Source: Chryseolinea lacunae (lineage in GTDB: Bacteria > Bacteroidota > Bacteroidia > Cytophagales > Cyclobacteriaceae). From it: DNA of 64,000 bases. The notes below the pieces were generated by a model, which had not been told where the DNA came from, made no database searches, and saw only the letters and a program-made list of their open reading frames with translations. The position numbers and the translations under genes were made by a program. The stretch's first letter is position 1, and the number at the start of each line of letters is the position of its first letter. Below, in pieces: positions 55,824-63,595 of the stretch. Location: assembly GCF_016735595.1 (NCBI RefSeq), contig NZ_JAERRB010000007.1:248001-312000 (forward strand). Direction: 5' to 3'.

Positions 55824-55884
55824 GGCGCGGTAGCTCAGGTGGTTAGAGCGTTGGATTCATATCCGCCAGCGGGCGGACGGGGGG
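55824..55884 (+). pseudogene. tRNA-Met 5' half joined to a GC-rich hairpin
   Basis: The first 37 bases are identical to the 5' part of the intact tRNA-Met at 55944, up to the anticodon CAT. They continue into TCCGCC-AGCG-GGCGGA and a G-run in place of the anticodon 3' strand. No T-arm or acceptor 3' strand follows; unique sequence starts near 55885. Confidence 0.75.
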
Positions 55885-55910
55885 CAGGGAAAACTAAAGT
55901 ACGTTGACGA

Positions 55911-55936
55911 AAAGAAATAAGAAAAAGAAATAAGAA
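55911..55936 (+). repeat. perfect 13-bp tandem duplication
   Basis: AAAGAAATAAGAA occurs twice in direct succession in the A-rich spacer just upstream of the intact tRNA gene. Confidence 0.7.
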
Positions 55937-55943
55937 AATAGAT

Positions 55944-56017
55944 GGCGCGGTAGCTCAGGTGGTTAGAGCGTTGGATTCATAACCCAAAGGTCGGGGGTTC
56001 AACTCCCCCCCGCGCTA
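55944..56017 (+). tRNA. tRNA-Met (anticodon CAT)
   Basis: A 74-base cloverleaf. The acceptor GGCGCGG pairs with CCGCGCT (one G-T at the end), the D-stem GCTC pairs with GAGC, the anticodon loop is TTCATAA, and the T-arm is GGGGG-TTCAACT-CCCCC. The anticodon stem has one A-C mismatch next to the loop (TTGGA against CCCAA). The CCA end is not encoded. An elongator-type methionine tRNA is most likely; tRNA-Ile2 with a modified CAT anticodon cannot be excluded by sequence. A terminator follows at 56026. Confidence 0.9.
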
Positions 56018-56025
56018 CGACATAG

Positions 56026-56057
56026 AATGGTGAACTTAACGGTTCACCATTTTTTTT
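56026..56057 (+). terminator. terminator of tRNA-Met
   Basis: AATGGTGAAC and GTTCACCATT form a perfect 10-bp stem with a 6-base loop, followed by an unbroken T-run. The same hairpin recurs after each downstream decayed copy. Confidence 0.9.
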
Positions 56058-56067
56058 GTCTTGACCT

Positions 56068-56145
56068 GACCAGTAGTTCTGGTGGTTAGGTGTTGAAGTC
56101 ATATCCGCCAGTGGGCGGACGGGGGTTCAACTCCCCCCCGCGCTA
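56068..56145 (+). pseudogene. decayed tRNA-Met copy 1
   Basis: The 3' half from the T-arm to the discriminator base is identical to the intact gene. The 5' half is eroded: the acceptor strand reads GACCAGT and no longer pairs, and the D-stem is broken. After the CAT the anticodon 3' side is replaced by the hairpin TCCGCC-AGTG-GGCGGA (56104-56119). Confidence 0.8.
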
Positions 56146-56153
56146 CGAGATAG

Positions 56154-56185
56154 AATGGTGAACTTAACGGTTCACCATTTTTTTT
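56154..56185 (+). terminator. terminator after decayed copy 1
   Basis: Identical 10-bp stem and T-run to the terminator of the intact tRNA-Met, 128 bases downstream of it. Confidence 0.8.
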
Positions 56186-56195
56186 GTCTTGACCT

Positions 56196-56272
56196 GACCA
56201 GTAGTTCTGGTGGTTAGGTGTTGGAGTCATATCCGCCAGTGGGCGGACGGGGGTTCAACTCCCCCCGCGCTA
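56196..56272 (+). pseudogene. decayed tRNA-Met copy 2
   Basis: Same structure as copy 1, with TTGGAGTCAT before the hairpin and one C fewer in the T-stem/acceptor junction. The leader GTCTTGACCTGA upstream is also shared with copies 1 and 3. Confidence 0.8.
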
Positions 56273-56280
56273 CGAGATAG

Positions 56281-56311
56281 AATGGTGAACTTAACGGTTC
56301 ACCATTTTTTT
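56281..56311 (+). terminator. terminator after decayed copy 2
   Basis: The same AATGGTGAAC/GTTCACCATT stem, with a T-run one base shorter. Confidence 0.8.
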
Positions 56312-56321
56312 GTCTTGACCT

Positions 56322-56399
56322 GAACGGTAGTTCTGGTGGTTAGGGTGTTGGAGTCATATCCGCCAGTGGGCGGACGGGGTTCAACTCCCCCCCGCGCTA
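56322..56399 (+). pseudogene. decayed tRNA-Met copy 3
   Basis: Here the 5' strand reads GAACGGTAG, slightly nearer to the intact tRNA. The T-stem has lost one G (GGGG against a run of C). The hairpin TCCGCC-AGTG-GGCGGA is kept. Confidence 0.8.
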
Positions 56400-56407
56400 C
56401 GAGATAG

Positions 56408-56439
56408 AATGGTGAACTTAACGGTTCACCATTTTTTTT
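56408..56439 (+). terminator. terminator after decayed copy 3
   Basis: The same 10-bp stem followed by eight T residues; period of 127 bases from the previous one. Confidence 0.8.
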
Positions 56440-56452
56440 GCCCAAAACTCTG

Positions 56453-56490
56453 CTGTGCTAAAGTTGGTTAAGAGCGTTGAAATTCATATT
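56453..56490 (+). pseudogene. remnant of a tRNA-Met 5' half
   Basis: The stretch containing GTTGGTTAAGAGCGTTGAAA and then TTCATA aligns with the D-arm and anticodon part of tRNA-Met (GGTGGTTAGAGCGTTGGATTCATA) with several changes. No hairpin, T-arm or terminator follows. From here to 56637 I see nothing else. Confidence 0.4.
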
Positions 56491-56637
56491 CGACCCAGCA
56501 TAAACTCCCTGTGCATCTCATCGGAATTCCTTTCTTTCAGCAAAACAAACGTCCCCAGACGCCCCATTCTGCCTTCTGATTTAATATTTGTCATAATCCC
56601 CAAAATGGTATAAATTCAATCGCACGAACGATTTATC

Positions 56638-57054
56638 ATGGCAACCCTCAGCATGTCCAATAAAAAGTTATTCACGGCCGACTATGAGATACACGCCTCA
56701 ATTAAGATGCTGTATCCCTACATTCAAACCGCCAGTGGATTATCGGAGTGGTTTGCCGATGATGTGACCATCAACAACGAAGACAAATCGTTCACCTTCT
56801 TCTGGGACAACGAAGCACACAAAGCAAAGCTCGCCGCTTTTCGCACCAACCACTTTGCACGCTTCGAGTTTCTACCCGAGAACAAAGACGATGAAAAAGA
56901 TCCTTCCTATTTCGAGCTCCGCCTCGAGTTCAATGAACTGACCCAATCCGTTTACATTAAGATAATTGACTACTCCGACTTCGATGACCAGAAGGAACTT
57001 AACGACCTCTGGCATGGCCTGGTGGAAGCGCTGCGCAAAACCGTTGGCGGATAA
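56638..57054 (+). CDS. START-like domain protein
   Basis: A 138-residue single-domain protein of the START/AHSA1-like fold found widely in Bacteroidota. Features are the opening KKLFTADYEIHAS, SGLSEWFADDVTI, the beta strands FTFFWDNEAHKAKL and FARFEFL, and the C-terminal helix LNDLWHGLVEALRKTV. It may bind a lipid or other hydrophobic ligand; the role is unknown. ATG 56653 is an alternative start. It precedes the LptF/LptG permease by 97 bases. Confidence 0.85.
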   Translation: MATLSMSNKKLFTADYEIHASIKMLYPYIQTASGLSEWFADDVTINNEDKSFTFFWDNEAHKAKLAAFRTNHFARFEFLPENKDDEKDPSYFELRLEFNELTQSVYIKIIDYSDFDDQKELNDLWHGLVEALRKTVGG

Positions 57055-57110
57055 GCGAACACCCCCGTAATTATTTTCAAATTCGTGCATGCCCTTCAAC
57101 GGGTTGGCCT

Positions 57111-57118
57111 TATTTTTG
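57111..57118 (+). promoter_or_regulatory. candidate -7 promoter box (TATTTTTG)
   Basis: TATTTTTG fits TAnnTTTG and lies 33 bases before the chosen ATG of the permease gene. No clear -33 element is seen. Confidence 0.35.
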
Positions 57119-57151
57119 ACCCTGCATGAAGCGAAAACCGCGAGGCACGAC

Positions 57152-58879
57152 ATGAAAAAAATAGACAAACTCGTATTAGACGCATTCCTCGGTCCCTTTG
57201 TCATCACCTTCCTCGTCGTGGTCTTCATCCTGCTGAACATCAACATGCTGAAGTACTTCGACGACATCATCGGAAAGGGGCTCGACGGCCTTGTGCTGGG
57301 GCAGTTGTTCTTCTATTTCGCCGTCTTCACCGTGCCCACCGCCATGCCGTTGGCGGTGCTACTGTCGTCGCTCATCGCGTTCGGCAACCTGGGCGAACAC
57401 TTCGAGCTCACGGCCATCAAGAGCGCCGGCATCTCGCTGGTGCGCGCCTTGCTGCCCATCTTTGCGTTTGTTATCCTGCTCACCGTCATCGCGTTCTACA
57501 TCAACAACAACCTCGTTCCCAAAGCCGCCCTCGAAGCCTACAGTCTCCTCTACGACATCAAACAAAAGAAGCCCGCCCTCGAACTGCGCGAAGGTGTGTT
57601 CTATCACGGCATCGACAACATCAGCATCAAGGTGAACAAGAAATTTCCGAAAGACGATCAGGCCCTGAAAGAAGTGATTGTCTACGATCACCGGAAGAAC
57701 GACGGCAACAAGGAAGTGATGATCGCCGACTCAGGCCGGATGTATACGATCCTGAACGAACGCTACCTGAAGTTCGAACTGTTCAACGGCTATCGCTACA
57801 CCGAAGGCACCAGCAACGAACGCGAAATGACAGGGCAGCGCACCACCAATCCCGAAGCACTCACGCGAAGCAAATTCGCGAAGTCACAAGTGGTGTTCGA
57901 CCTGTCGTCGTTTCAGCTTCAGAACACCGACAAAAAATGGTTTCAGGGAAACCGGATCATGCGCAATCTCACCGAGTTGGGTTCCGACATGGACTCCATC
58001 AACATCGAGATCCTGAACCAGCAACTCAACTACTACCAGAACAAGGTGTCCTTCTTTTCATACTATATGAAACGCGACTCCCTCATTCTGCCCGACGACA
58101 TCTACGACTATAAAGTATATCGCGACTCCATCAACCGCATTCCCTACCTGAGCAAGGGCAGCCCCGCCAGCCTGCCGCTCGACACCGTGAAGAAAAAGAT
58201 GCATCGCGACTCCACCAACTCGGAGACCGAAAAGCTGGAGCGCATCAAAGCCCGGAACGAAAAACGCCGCGCCCTGCTGGCCGCCAGCAAGAAGCGAAAA
58301 GACGACAGCAATCCGCCACCCACCATGGCCTCGTCCAGACTGCCGGCCATGAAGTTCGACTCTGCCGGCCTGGCCAAAATCGACAGCGTCTTCAACAAGG
58401 AAACCACCCGCGACGTCATTCAGGGCGCTACCAACATGGCCCGCCAGGTGAAAAGCCAGGTGCAGAACGCCAACTCCAGCATCGAGAACTACAAGAAAGA
58501 ACTGAAGGAATTCGATATCCAGTGGCATAAGATCTTCTCCAGTTCGTTTGCCTGCATTGCCATGTTCCTGATCGGGGCACCGCTGGGCGCCATCATCAAA
58601 AGGGGAGGGCTGGGGGTGCCGTTTCTGGTGTCGATTCTGTTCTTCATTGTCTACTACGTGCTGAGCATGCAGGGCGAGAAATTGGCCAAGCAGGGAGCCA
58701 TAGACGTGTGGGTAGGGGTGTGGATGGCCGATTTGGCCCTATTGGTGATTGGGGTGCTGTTTTTGCGGCAAGCACGGGCGGATGCACGCTTGTTTGAAGC
58801 TGATTTCTATTCAGTTGCTATCGACAAGGTGAAGCGATGGTTCGCCCAGCGCAGGCAACTTAAGATGGAAAAGGCCTGA
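57152..58879 (+). CDS. LptF/LptG family lipopolysaccharide export permease
   Basis: A 575-residue inner-membrane protein with three N-terminal helices (about 12-38, 50-80 and 98-122), a long periplasmic beta-jellyroll region with a low-complexity charged insert (about 345-400), and three C-terminal helices from about residue 485. IKSAGISLVRALLP after helix 2 is the conserved LptF/G coupling segment. It works with LptB/LptC in moving lipopolysaccharide to the outer membrane. The ATG at 57152 (MKKIDKLVLD) is chosen over the frame's earlier codons, which span the promoter box. Confidence 0.92.
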   Translation: MKKIDKLVLDAFLGPFVITFLVVVFILLNINMLKYFDDIIGKGLDGLVLGQLFFYFAVFTVPTAMPLAVLLSSLIAFGNLGEHFELTAIKSAGISLVRALLPIFAFVILLTVIAFYINNNLVPKAALEAYSLLYDIKQKKPALELREGVFYHGIDNISIKVNKKFPKDDQALKEVIVYDHRKNDGNKEVMIADSGRMYTILNERYLKFELFNGYRYTEGTSNEREMTGQRTTNPEALTRSKFAKSQVVFDLSSFQLQNTDKKWFQGNRIMRNLTELGSDMDSINIEILNQQLNYYQNKVSFFSYYMKRDSLILPDDIYDYKVYRDSINRIPYLSKGSPASLPLDTVKKKMHRDSTNSETEKLERIKARNEKRRALLAASKKRKDDSNPPPTMASSRLPAMKFDSAGLAKIDSVFNKETTRDVIQGATNMARQVKSQVQNANSSIENYKKELKEFDIQWHKIFSSSFACIAMFLIGAPLGAIIKRGGLGVPFLVSILFFIVYYVLSMQGEKLAKQGAIDVWVGVWMADLALLVIGVLFLRQARADARLFEADFYSVAIDKVKRWFAQRRQLKMEKA

Positions 58880-58906
58880 CATCTGTTTGGAATATTTTAC
58901 CTAAAT

Positions 58907-58939
58907 GTTGCAAAATTGAGCTGATTTGGCTTACCTTTG
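58907..58939 (+). promoter_or_regulatory. candidate promoter of rpsO
   Basis: GTTG at 58907-58910 and TACCTTTG at 58932-58939 match the -33 and -7 elements of Bacteroidota with a spacer of 21 bases. Transcription would start about 30 bases before the rpsO ATG. Confidence 0.55.
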
Positions 58940-58974
58940 CCCCCTGAAATAAAGGAAAAAAAACATTTTTTGAA

Positions 58975-59250
58975 ATGTATCTGACTACAGCAATTAAACA
59001 AGACCTGTTCGCGAAACACGGCTTCTCTAAGAAAAAGGAAGAAACTGGTTCTCCGGAATCACAGATTGCTCTCTTCACGCATAGAATCAACCACCTCACC
59101 GCGCACCTCAAGGAAAACAAGAAAGACTTTTCCACGCAGCAAGGCCTGATGAAACTGGTAGGTAAGCGCAAAAAGCTTCTGAACTACCTTCAAAGCACCA
59201 ACATCGATAGATACCGCGCAATTCTGGCAGACTTAGATCTGAGAAAGTAA
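58975..59250 (+). CDS. rpsO: 30S ribosomal protein S15
   Basis: A 91-residue protein that binds the central domain of 16S rRNA and bridges the subunits. The signature segment TGSPESQIALFTHRINHLT and the C-terminal RKKLLNYLQSTNIDRYR are intact and the length is standard. Its own terminator follows 17 bases after the stop, and pnp comes next, the classical rpsO-pnp order. Confidence 0.97.
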   Translation: MYLTTAIKQDLFAKHGFSKKKEETGSPESQIALFTHRINHLTAHLKENKKDFSTQQGLMKLVGKRKKLLNYLQSTNIDRYRAILADLDLRK

Positions 59251-59266
59251 TTGAACGACATTCCCC

Positions 59267-59296
59267 AAAGGGAACCCAACCAAAGGTTCCCTTTTT
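59267..59296 (+). terminator. rho-independent terminator after rpsO
   Basis: AAAGGGAACC, an 8-base loop and GGTTCCCTTT, ending in TTTTT, separates rpsO from pnp. Confidence 0.85.
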
Positions 59297-59425
59297 GCAT
59301 TTTATATTGATGATAAGTCCGCTCCGGGCTTGAAAGACTCATCGCGAAGAGCCACGTAAATCTTACCGATAACCGGTTGATTACCTGGCTTTTCACGTGT
59401 GTCTCCAGACGTAAATAAACAACAC

Positions 59426-61570
59426 ATGAAACCTACTGCAATCACAAAAACCTGTAAGCTGCCCGATGGCCGCGAAATAACTGTTGAAACCGGAAAACTG
59501 GCCCGCCAGGCCGACGGATCGGTAGTGCTCAAAATGGGCAACACCATGATCCTGGCCTCTGTGGTGTCGTCGCAGACTGCCAAAGAAGGCACCGACTTCC
59601 TTCCTCTTTCGGTTGACTACCAGGAAAAATTCGCATCCACAGGTAAAGTGCCCGGTGGATTCTTGAAACGCGAAAGCAAACTCTCCGACTACGAAGTCCT
59701 CATCAGCCGCCTGGTTGACCGCGCCATCCGCCCGCTCTTCCCCAGCGACTATCACGCCGATACCCAGGTGATGCTCTACCTCATTTCGGGCGACGAGAAC
59801 GCATTGCCCGATGCCCTGGCAGCGTTTGCCGCATCGGCAGCATTGTCGGTATCCGACATCCCTTTCCAAGGCCCCATTTCCGAAGTGCGAGTGGCCCGCG
59901 TGGAAGGTAAATTTGTGATTAACCCCACCATGGCGCAAAAGAAACTCGCCGACATCGACCTGATGGTGGGTGCCTCTATCGAAAATATTTTGATGGTGGA
60001 GGGTGAGATGAAAGAAGTGAGCGAAGACGATATGCTCGAAGCGCTGAAACTCGCCCACGAAGCCATCAAAGATCAGTGCCGCCTCCAGATTGAATTGACG
60101 CAAGCCGTTAACAAAACCGAGAAGCGTACCTATAGCCACGAAGACAAAGACGAAGCCCTCCGCGAAGAACTGTGGAAACTCATGTACGACAAAGCCTACG
60201 CTGCAGCGCGCAAGCTTATCGCCAACAAGAGCGAACGTTCCGAGGCCTTCTCGAGCATACTCGACGAATACCTGGAAGCGCTCCCCGAAGACTCTACCGT
60301 CAACAAGCTGTTGGTGAAGCAGTACTACAAAGAAATTCAGAAGAAAGCCGCCCGCGACCTCGTACTTAATGAAGGAGTTCGCCTGGATGGTCGTAAGACA
60401 CGGGAAATCAGAGAGATATGGAGCGAGGTTGACTACCTTCCTTCTCCCCACGGATCGGCCGTGTTCACCCGTGGTGAAACACAGTCGCTTACCACCGTAA
60501 CGCTTGGAACAAAGCTGGACGAGCAGATGATAGATGGCGCCATGATTGAAGGTTCCAGCAAGTTCATTCTGCACTACAACTTCCCCGGCTTCTCGACTGG
60601 CGAAGTGAAACCTAACCGTGGCCCTGGCCGCCGCGAAGTAGGACACGGCAACCTGGCGTTCCGCGCCCTGAAGCAAGTGCTTCCTCCCGATGAAAAAAAT
60701 CCTTATACCATTCGCATCGTGTCCGACATTCTGGAATCCAATGGATCGTCTTCGATGGCGACCGTGTGCGCAGGCTCGCTTGCGCTGATGGATGCCGGCG
60801 TGCCCGTGAAGAGTTCTGTATCCGGCATTGCCATGGGTATGATCTCCGATCCCGTGACTGGTAAATATGCAATTCTCTCCGACATCCTGGGCGATGAAGA
60901 TCACCTGGGTGACATGGACTTCAAAGTGACCGGAACCGAAAACGGAATCACGGCTTGCCAGATGGACTTGAAAGTGGATGGCCTGACCTACGACGTATTG
61001 CGCGAAGCGTTGCTTCAGGCAAAAGAAGGAAGACTTCACATCCTCAACGAGATGAAGAAAACCATCAGCCAGCCCAGACCAGATCTGAAGCCACAAACAC
61101 CGAGAGCCGAAACCGTCATCATCGAAAAAGACATGATCGGCGCGGTAATCGGCCCAGGCGGAAAAGTAGTGCAAGACATTCAGAACACCACGGGTGCCAC
61201 TGTCGTTATCGAAGAGGTTGGCAACAAAGGTGTGGTGAATGTGTTCGCCAGCAACAAGGATGTGATGGAAGCCGCCCTGCGCCGCATCAAGGGCATCGTA
61301 GCGATCCCCGAAGTGGGAGAGGTATACGACGGCAAAGTGAAATCGATCATGCCGTTTGGCGCGTTCGTAGAGTTCATGCCGGGCAAAGACGGTCTCTTGC
61401 ACATCTCTGAAATCAAGTGGGAACGCCTCGAGAACATGGAAGGCGTGCTTGAAGTAGGCGAAGAAGTGAAAGTGAAACTGATCGAAGTAGACAAAAAGAC
61501 GGGCAAATACCGTCTCTCCAGGAAAGTGCTTTTGCCGAGACCTCCACGTCCGGAAACCACACCCGCTTAA
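59426..61570 (+). CDS. pnp: polyribonucleotide nucleotidyltransferase
   Basis: A 714-residue 3'-to-5' phosphorolytic exoribonuclease. Two RNase PH domains are visible (first from [17 protein letters not shown], second from [14 protein letters not shown] with the catalytic GSSSMATVC and [15 protein letters not shown]), then a KH domain ([16 protein letters not shown]) and an S1 domain ([15 protein letters not shown]). The ATG at 59426 is preferred to the GTG at 59399 because the protein family opens at this point. It acts in mRNA turnover. Confidence 0.97.
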   Translation: MKPTAITKTCKLPDGREITVETGKLARQADGSVVLKMGNTMILASVVSSQTAKEGTDFLPLSVDYQEKFASTGKVPGGFLKRESKLSDYEVLISRLVDRAIRPLFPSDYHADTQVMLYLISGDENALPDALAAFAASAALSVSDIPFQGPISEVRVARVEGKFVINPTMAQKKLADIDLMVGASIENILMVEGEMKEVSEDDMLEALKLAHEAIKDQCRLQIELTQAVNKTEKRTYSHEDKDEALREELWKLMYDKAYAAARKLIANKSERSEAFSSILDEYLEALPEDSTVNKLLVKQYYKEIQKKAARDLVLNEGVRLDGRKTREIREIWSEVDYLPSPHGSAVFTRGETQSLTTVTLGTKLDEQMIDGAMIEGSSKFILHYNFPGFSTGEVKPNRGPGRREVGHGNLAFRALKQVLPPDEKNPYTIRIVSDILESNGSSSMATVCAGSLALMDAGVPVKSSVSGIAMGMISDPVTGKYAILSDILGDEDHLGDMDFKVTGTENGITACQMDLKVDGLTYDVLREALLQAKEGRLHILNEMKKTISQPRPDLKPQTPRAETVIIEKDMIGAVIGPGGKVVQDIQNTTGATVVIEEVGNKGVVNVFASNKDVMEAALRRIKGIVAIPEVGEVYDGKVKSIMPFGAFVEFMPGKDGLLHISEIKWERLENMEGVLEVGEEVKVKLIEVDKKTGKYRLSRKVLLPRPPRPETTPA

Positions 61571-61645
61571 TTATCGTTAAGAACTGGATTGACAGGAACT
61601 ATAATTTGACCGTATATTGTTAAACAAACGAATTGGAATTAGCGC

Positions 61646-62509
61646 ATGAGACAGCTTAAGATCAGTAAACAAATTACCAACCGCGAAAGCCAATCCCTGG
61701 ATAAGTACCTCCAGGAAATTGGCAAGGTTGACCTGCTTACGCCCGACGAAGAAGTGGAGTTGGCTAAGCGTATCAAAGAAGGTGATCAAATAGCATTAGA
61801 AAAACTGACTAAAGCAAACCTCCGTTTCGTAGTGTCGGTAGCCAAGCAATATCAAAACCAGGGTCTTTCTCTGGGTGACCTTATCAACGAAGGAAACTTA
61901 GGCCTGATCAAAGCCGCACAACGTTTTGATGAAACCCGTGGTTTCAAATTCATTTCGTATGCCGTATGGTGGATCCGTCAATCGATTCTCCAGGCGTTGG
62001 CCGAGCAGTCGCGCATTGTGCGCTTGCCGCTGAACCGCGTAGGCTCGCTGAACAAAATCTCCAAAACATTTTCTGAACTGGAACAAAAGTATGAACGCGA
62101 GCCTTCTCCCGAAGAACTTGCCGAAGTGCTTGATGTGACCACGGCAGAAGTGGTGGACACGATGAAGATCTCTGGTCGTCACGTGTCAATGGATGCCCCC
62201 TTCGTGCAAGGTGAGGAGAACAGCCTGCTGGACGTGTTGGAAAACGATAGCGAAGAAACGCCTGACTCGGGACTGATGAACGACTCGTTGCGCCGCGAAG
62301 TGCAACGTGCCTTGTCTACCCTGACCCAGCGCGAAGCCGACGTGATCACGCTCTATTTCGGACTGAACGGCGAACACTCCATGACACTGGAAGAAATTGG
62401 CGAGAAGTTCAACCTGACCCGGGAACGCGTTCGCCAGATTAAAGAAAAGGCTATCAGACGGTTAAGACATACCTCCAGAAGCAAGGCTTTAAAGCCTTAC
62501 CTCGGTTAA
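61646..62509 (+). CDS. rpoD: primary RNA polymerase sigma factor, short Bacteroidota type
   Basis: A 287-residue sigma-70 protein. Region 1.2 ([16 protein letters not shown]), regions 2.1-2.4 ([34 protein letters not shown]), region 3 and region 4 with its helix-turn-helix ([20 protein letters not shown]) are complete, while the long N-terminal region 1.1 of proteobacterial RpoD is missing. This short form is the housekeeping sigma of Bacteroidota, which reads TAnnTTTG promoters. It lies 75 bases after pnp and has a terminator. Confidence 0.96.
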   Translation: MRQLKISKQITNRESQSLDKYLQEIGKVDLLTPDEEVELAKRIKEGDQIALEKLTKANLRFVVSVAKQYQNQGLSLGDLINEGNLGLIKAAQRFDETRGFKFISYAVWWIRQSILQALAEQSRIVRLPLNRVGSLNKISKTFSELEQKYEREPSPEELAEVLDVTTAEVVDTMKISGRHVSMDAPFVQGEENSLLDVLENDSEETPDSGLMNDSLRREVQRALSTLTQREADVITLYFGLNGEHSMTLEEIGEKFNLTRERVRQIKEKAIRRLRHTSRSKALKPYLG

Positions 62510-62531
62510 AAAAGGTTAATTTAAGATATTC

Positions 62532-62562
62532 AAAGGGTCTCGCATGCCGAGACCTTTTGTTT
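62532..62562 (+). terminator. rho-independent terminator after rpoD
   Basis: GGTCTCG and CGAGACC, extended by AAAG/TTTT pairing, with a 5-base loop and a T-rich end. Confidence 0.75.
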
Positions 62563-62601
62563 TCGTATACTTTATCATAAGACGTTAAGACGCTCATACA
62601 C

Positions 62602-63552
62602 ATGGCAAAAGAAGAAGTTAAAGTCCTCATCATCGGTTCAGGCCCCGCCGGATATACCGCCGCTATTTACGCCGCCCGTGCCGGCCTGAAGCCCGTTCTC
62701 TACACCGGTGGCCAGCCGGGAGGACAGCTGACCATTACTAACGACGTGGAGAATTTTCCAGGCTACCCCGACGGCGTGAACGGCCCCCAGATGATGATCG
62801 ACCTGCAGAAGCAAGCCGAACGCTTCGGAACAAAAGTTCACTATGGCCTGGTGACCTCCGTTGACTTTTCCGGCTATCCTCACAAAGTGGTGGTGGACGA
62901 GAAAGACGAGATCATTGCACACAGCATCATCATTGCCACCGGAGCCTCGGCAAAATACCTTGGACTTCCGTCGGAGGCGAAATACAATAACAACGGGGTG
63001 TCTGCCTGCGCCGTGTGCGACGGATACTTCTACCGTGGCAAAGAAGTGGCCGTGGTGGGCGCCGGCGACTCGGCAGCGGAAGAAGCAACCTATCTCGCCA
63101 ACCTTTGCACAAAGGTGCACCTCATTGTGCGCCGCGACGAAATGCGCGCCTCGAAGATCATGCAACAACGCGTGAAGAACACCGCCAACATCGAGATCCA
63201 CTGGAACGCAGAGACCGAAGAAATTCTGGGTAACGAAACCGGTGTGACCGGCGTGCGACTGCTCGACAACAAGACTGGCGCCAAGAAGATATTAGACGTG
63301 CAGGGATTCTTTTTGGCCATTGGCCACAAACCCAACACCGACATCTTTAAAGGCTGGCTCGACATGGACGATACCGGCTACATTCAGGTACTGCCCGGCA
63401 CAACCAAGACCAACATCGAAGGGGTGTTTGCCGTGGGCGACGCTGCCGACAGAATCTACCGCCAGGCCATCACGGCTGCAGGCACCGGATGTATGGGTGC
63501 ACTGGATGCCGAGAAATTTCTGGTCGCCAAAGAGATGGAAGCCGTGCATTGA
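62602..63552 (+). CDS. trxB: thioredoxin-disulfide reductase
   Basis: A 316-residue flavoenzyme that reduces thioredoxin with NADPH. The FAD motif GSGPAGYTAAIYAARAGL begins at residue 12, the redox pair C136-A-V-C139-D140 follows, then the NADPH motif GAGDSAAEEATYL and the C-terminal FAVGDAADRIYRQ. The length matches low-molecular-weight TrxB. bshB1 follows 43 bases on, so both thiol systems may be co-expressed. Confidence 0.96.
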   Translation: MAKEEVKVLIIGSGPAGYTAAIYAARAGLKPVLYTGGQPGGQLTITNDVENFPGYPDGVNGPQMMIDLQKQAERFGTKVHYGLVTSVDFSGYPHKVVVDEKDEIIAHSIIIATGASAKYLGLPSEAKYNNNGVSACAVCDGYFYRGKEVAVVGAGDSAAEEATYLANLCTKVHLIVRRDEMRASKIMQQRVKNTANIEIHWNAETEEILGNETGVTGVRLLDNKTGAKKILDVQGFFLAIGHKPNTDIFKGWLDMDDTGYIQVLPGTTKTNIEGVFAVGDAADRIYRQAITAAGTGCMGALDAEKFLVAKEMEAVH

Positions 63553-63595
63553 GCGGCTTCCGTAACCACTATCCACCACAATCACTATTCAAAAG

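Larger units (their letters stand above)
55824..56490 (+). repeat. tandem tRNA-Met-derived array
   Basis: The array holds one half copy, the intact tRNA, three full-length decayed copies with a 127-128 base period, and a last remnant. Each full unit is leader, tRNA-like part, terminator. It fills most of the 920-base gap between mgsA and the START-like gene, in which no protein gene is seen. Confidence 0.8.

Noticed and set aside
56068-56399. Three further functional tRNA-Met genes
   Set aside because: Their 5' acceptor strands do not pair with the 3' strands, the D-stem is broken and the anticodon stem is replaced by a hairpin.
55824-56440. CRISPR array
   Set aside because: The repeat period is 127-128 bases and the whole unit is repeated; there are no short repeats with unique spacers and no cas genes.
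59393-61402. A 669-codon open frame on the minus strand opposite pnp
   Set aside because: It mirrors pnp codon use, is rich in His, Phe and Val as shadow frames are, and shows no domain. pnp on the plus strand is certain.
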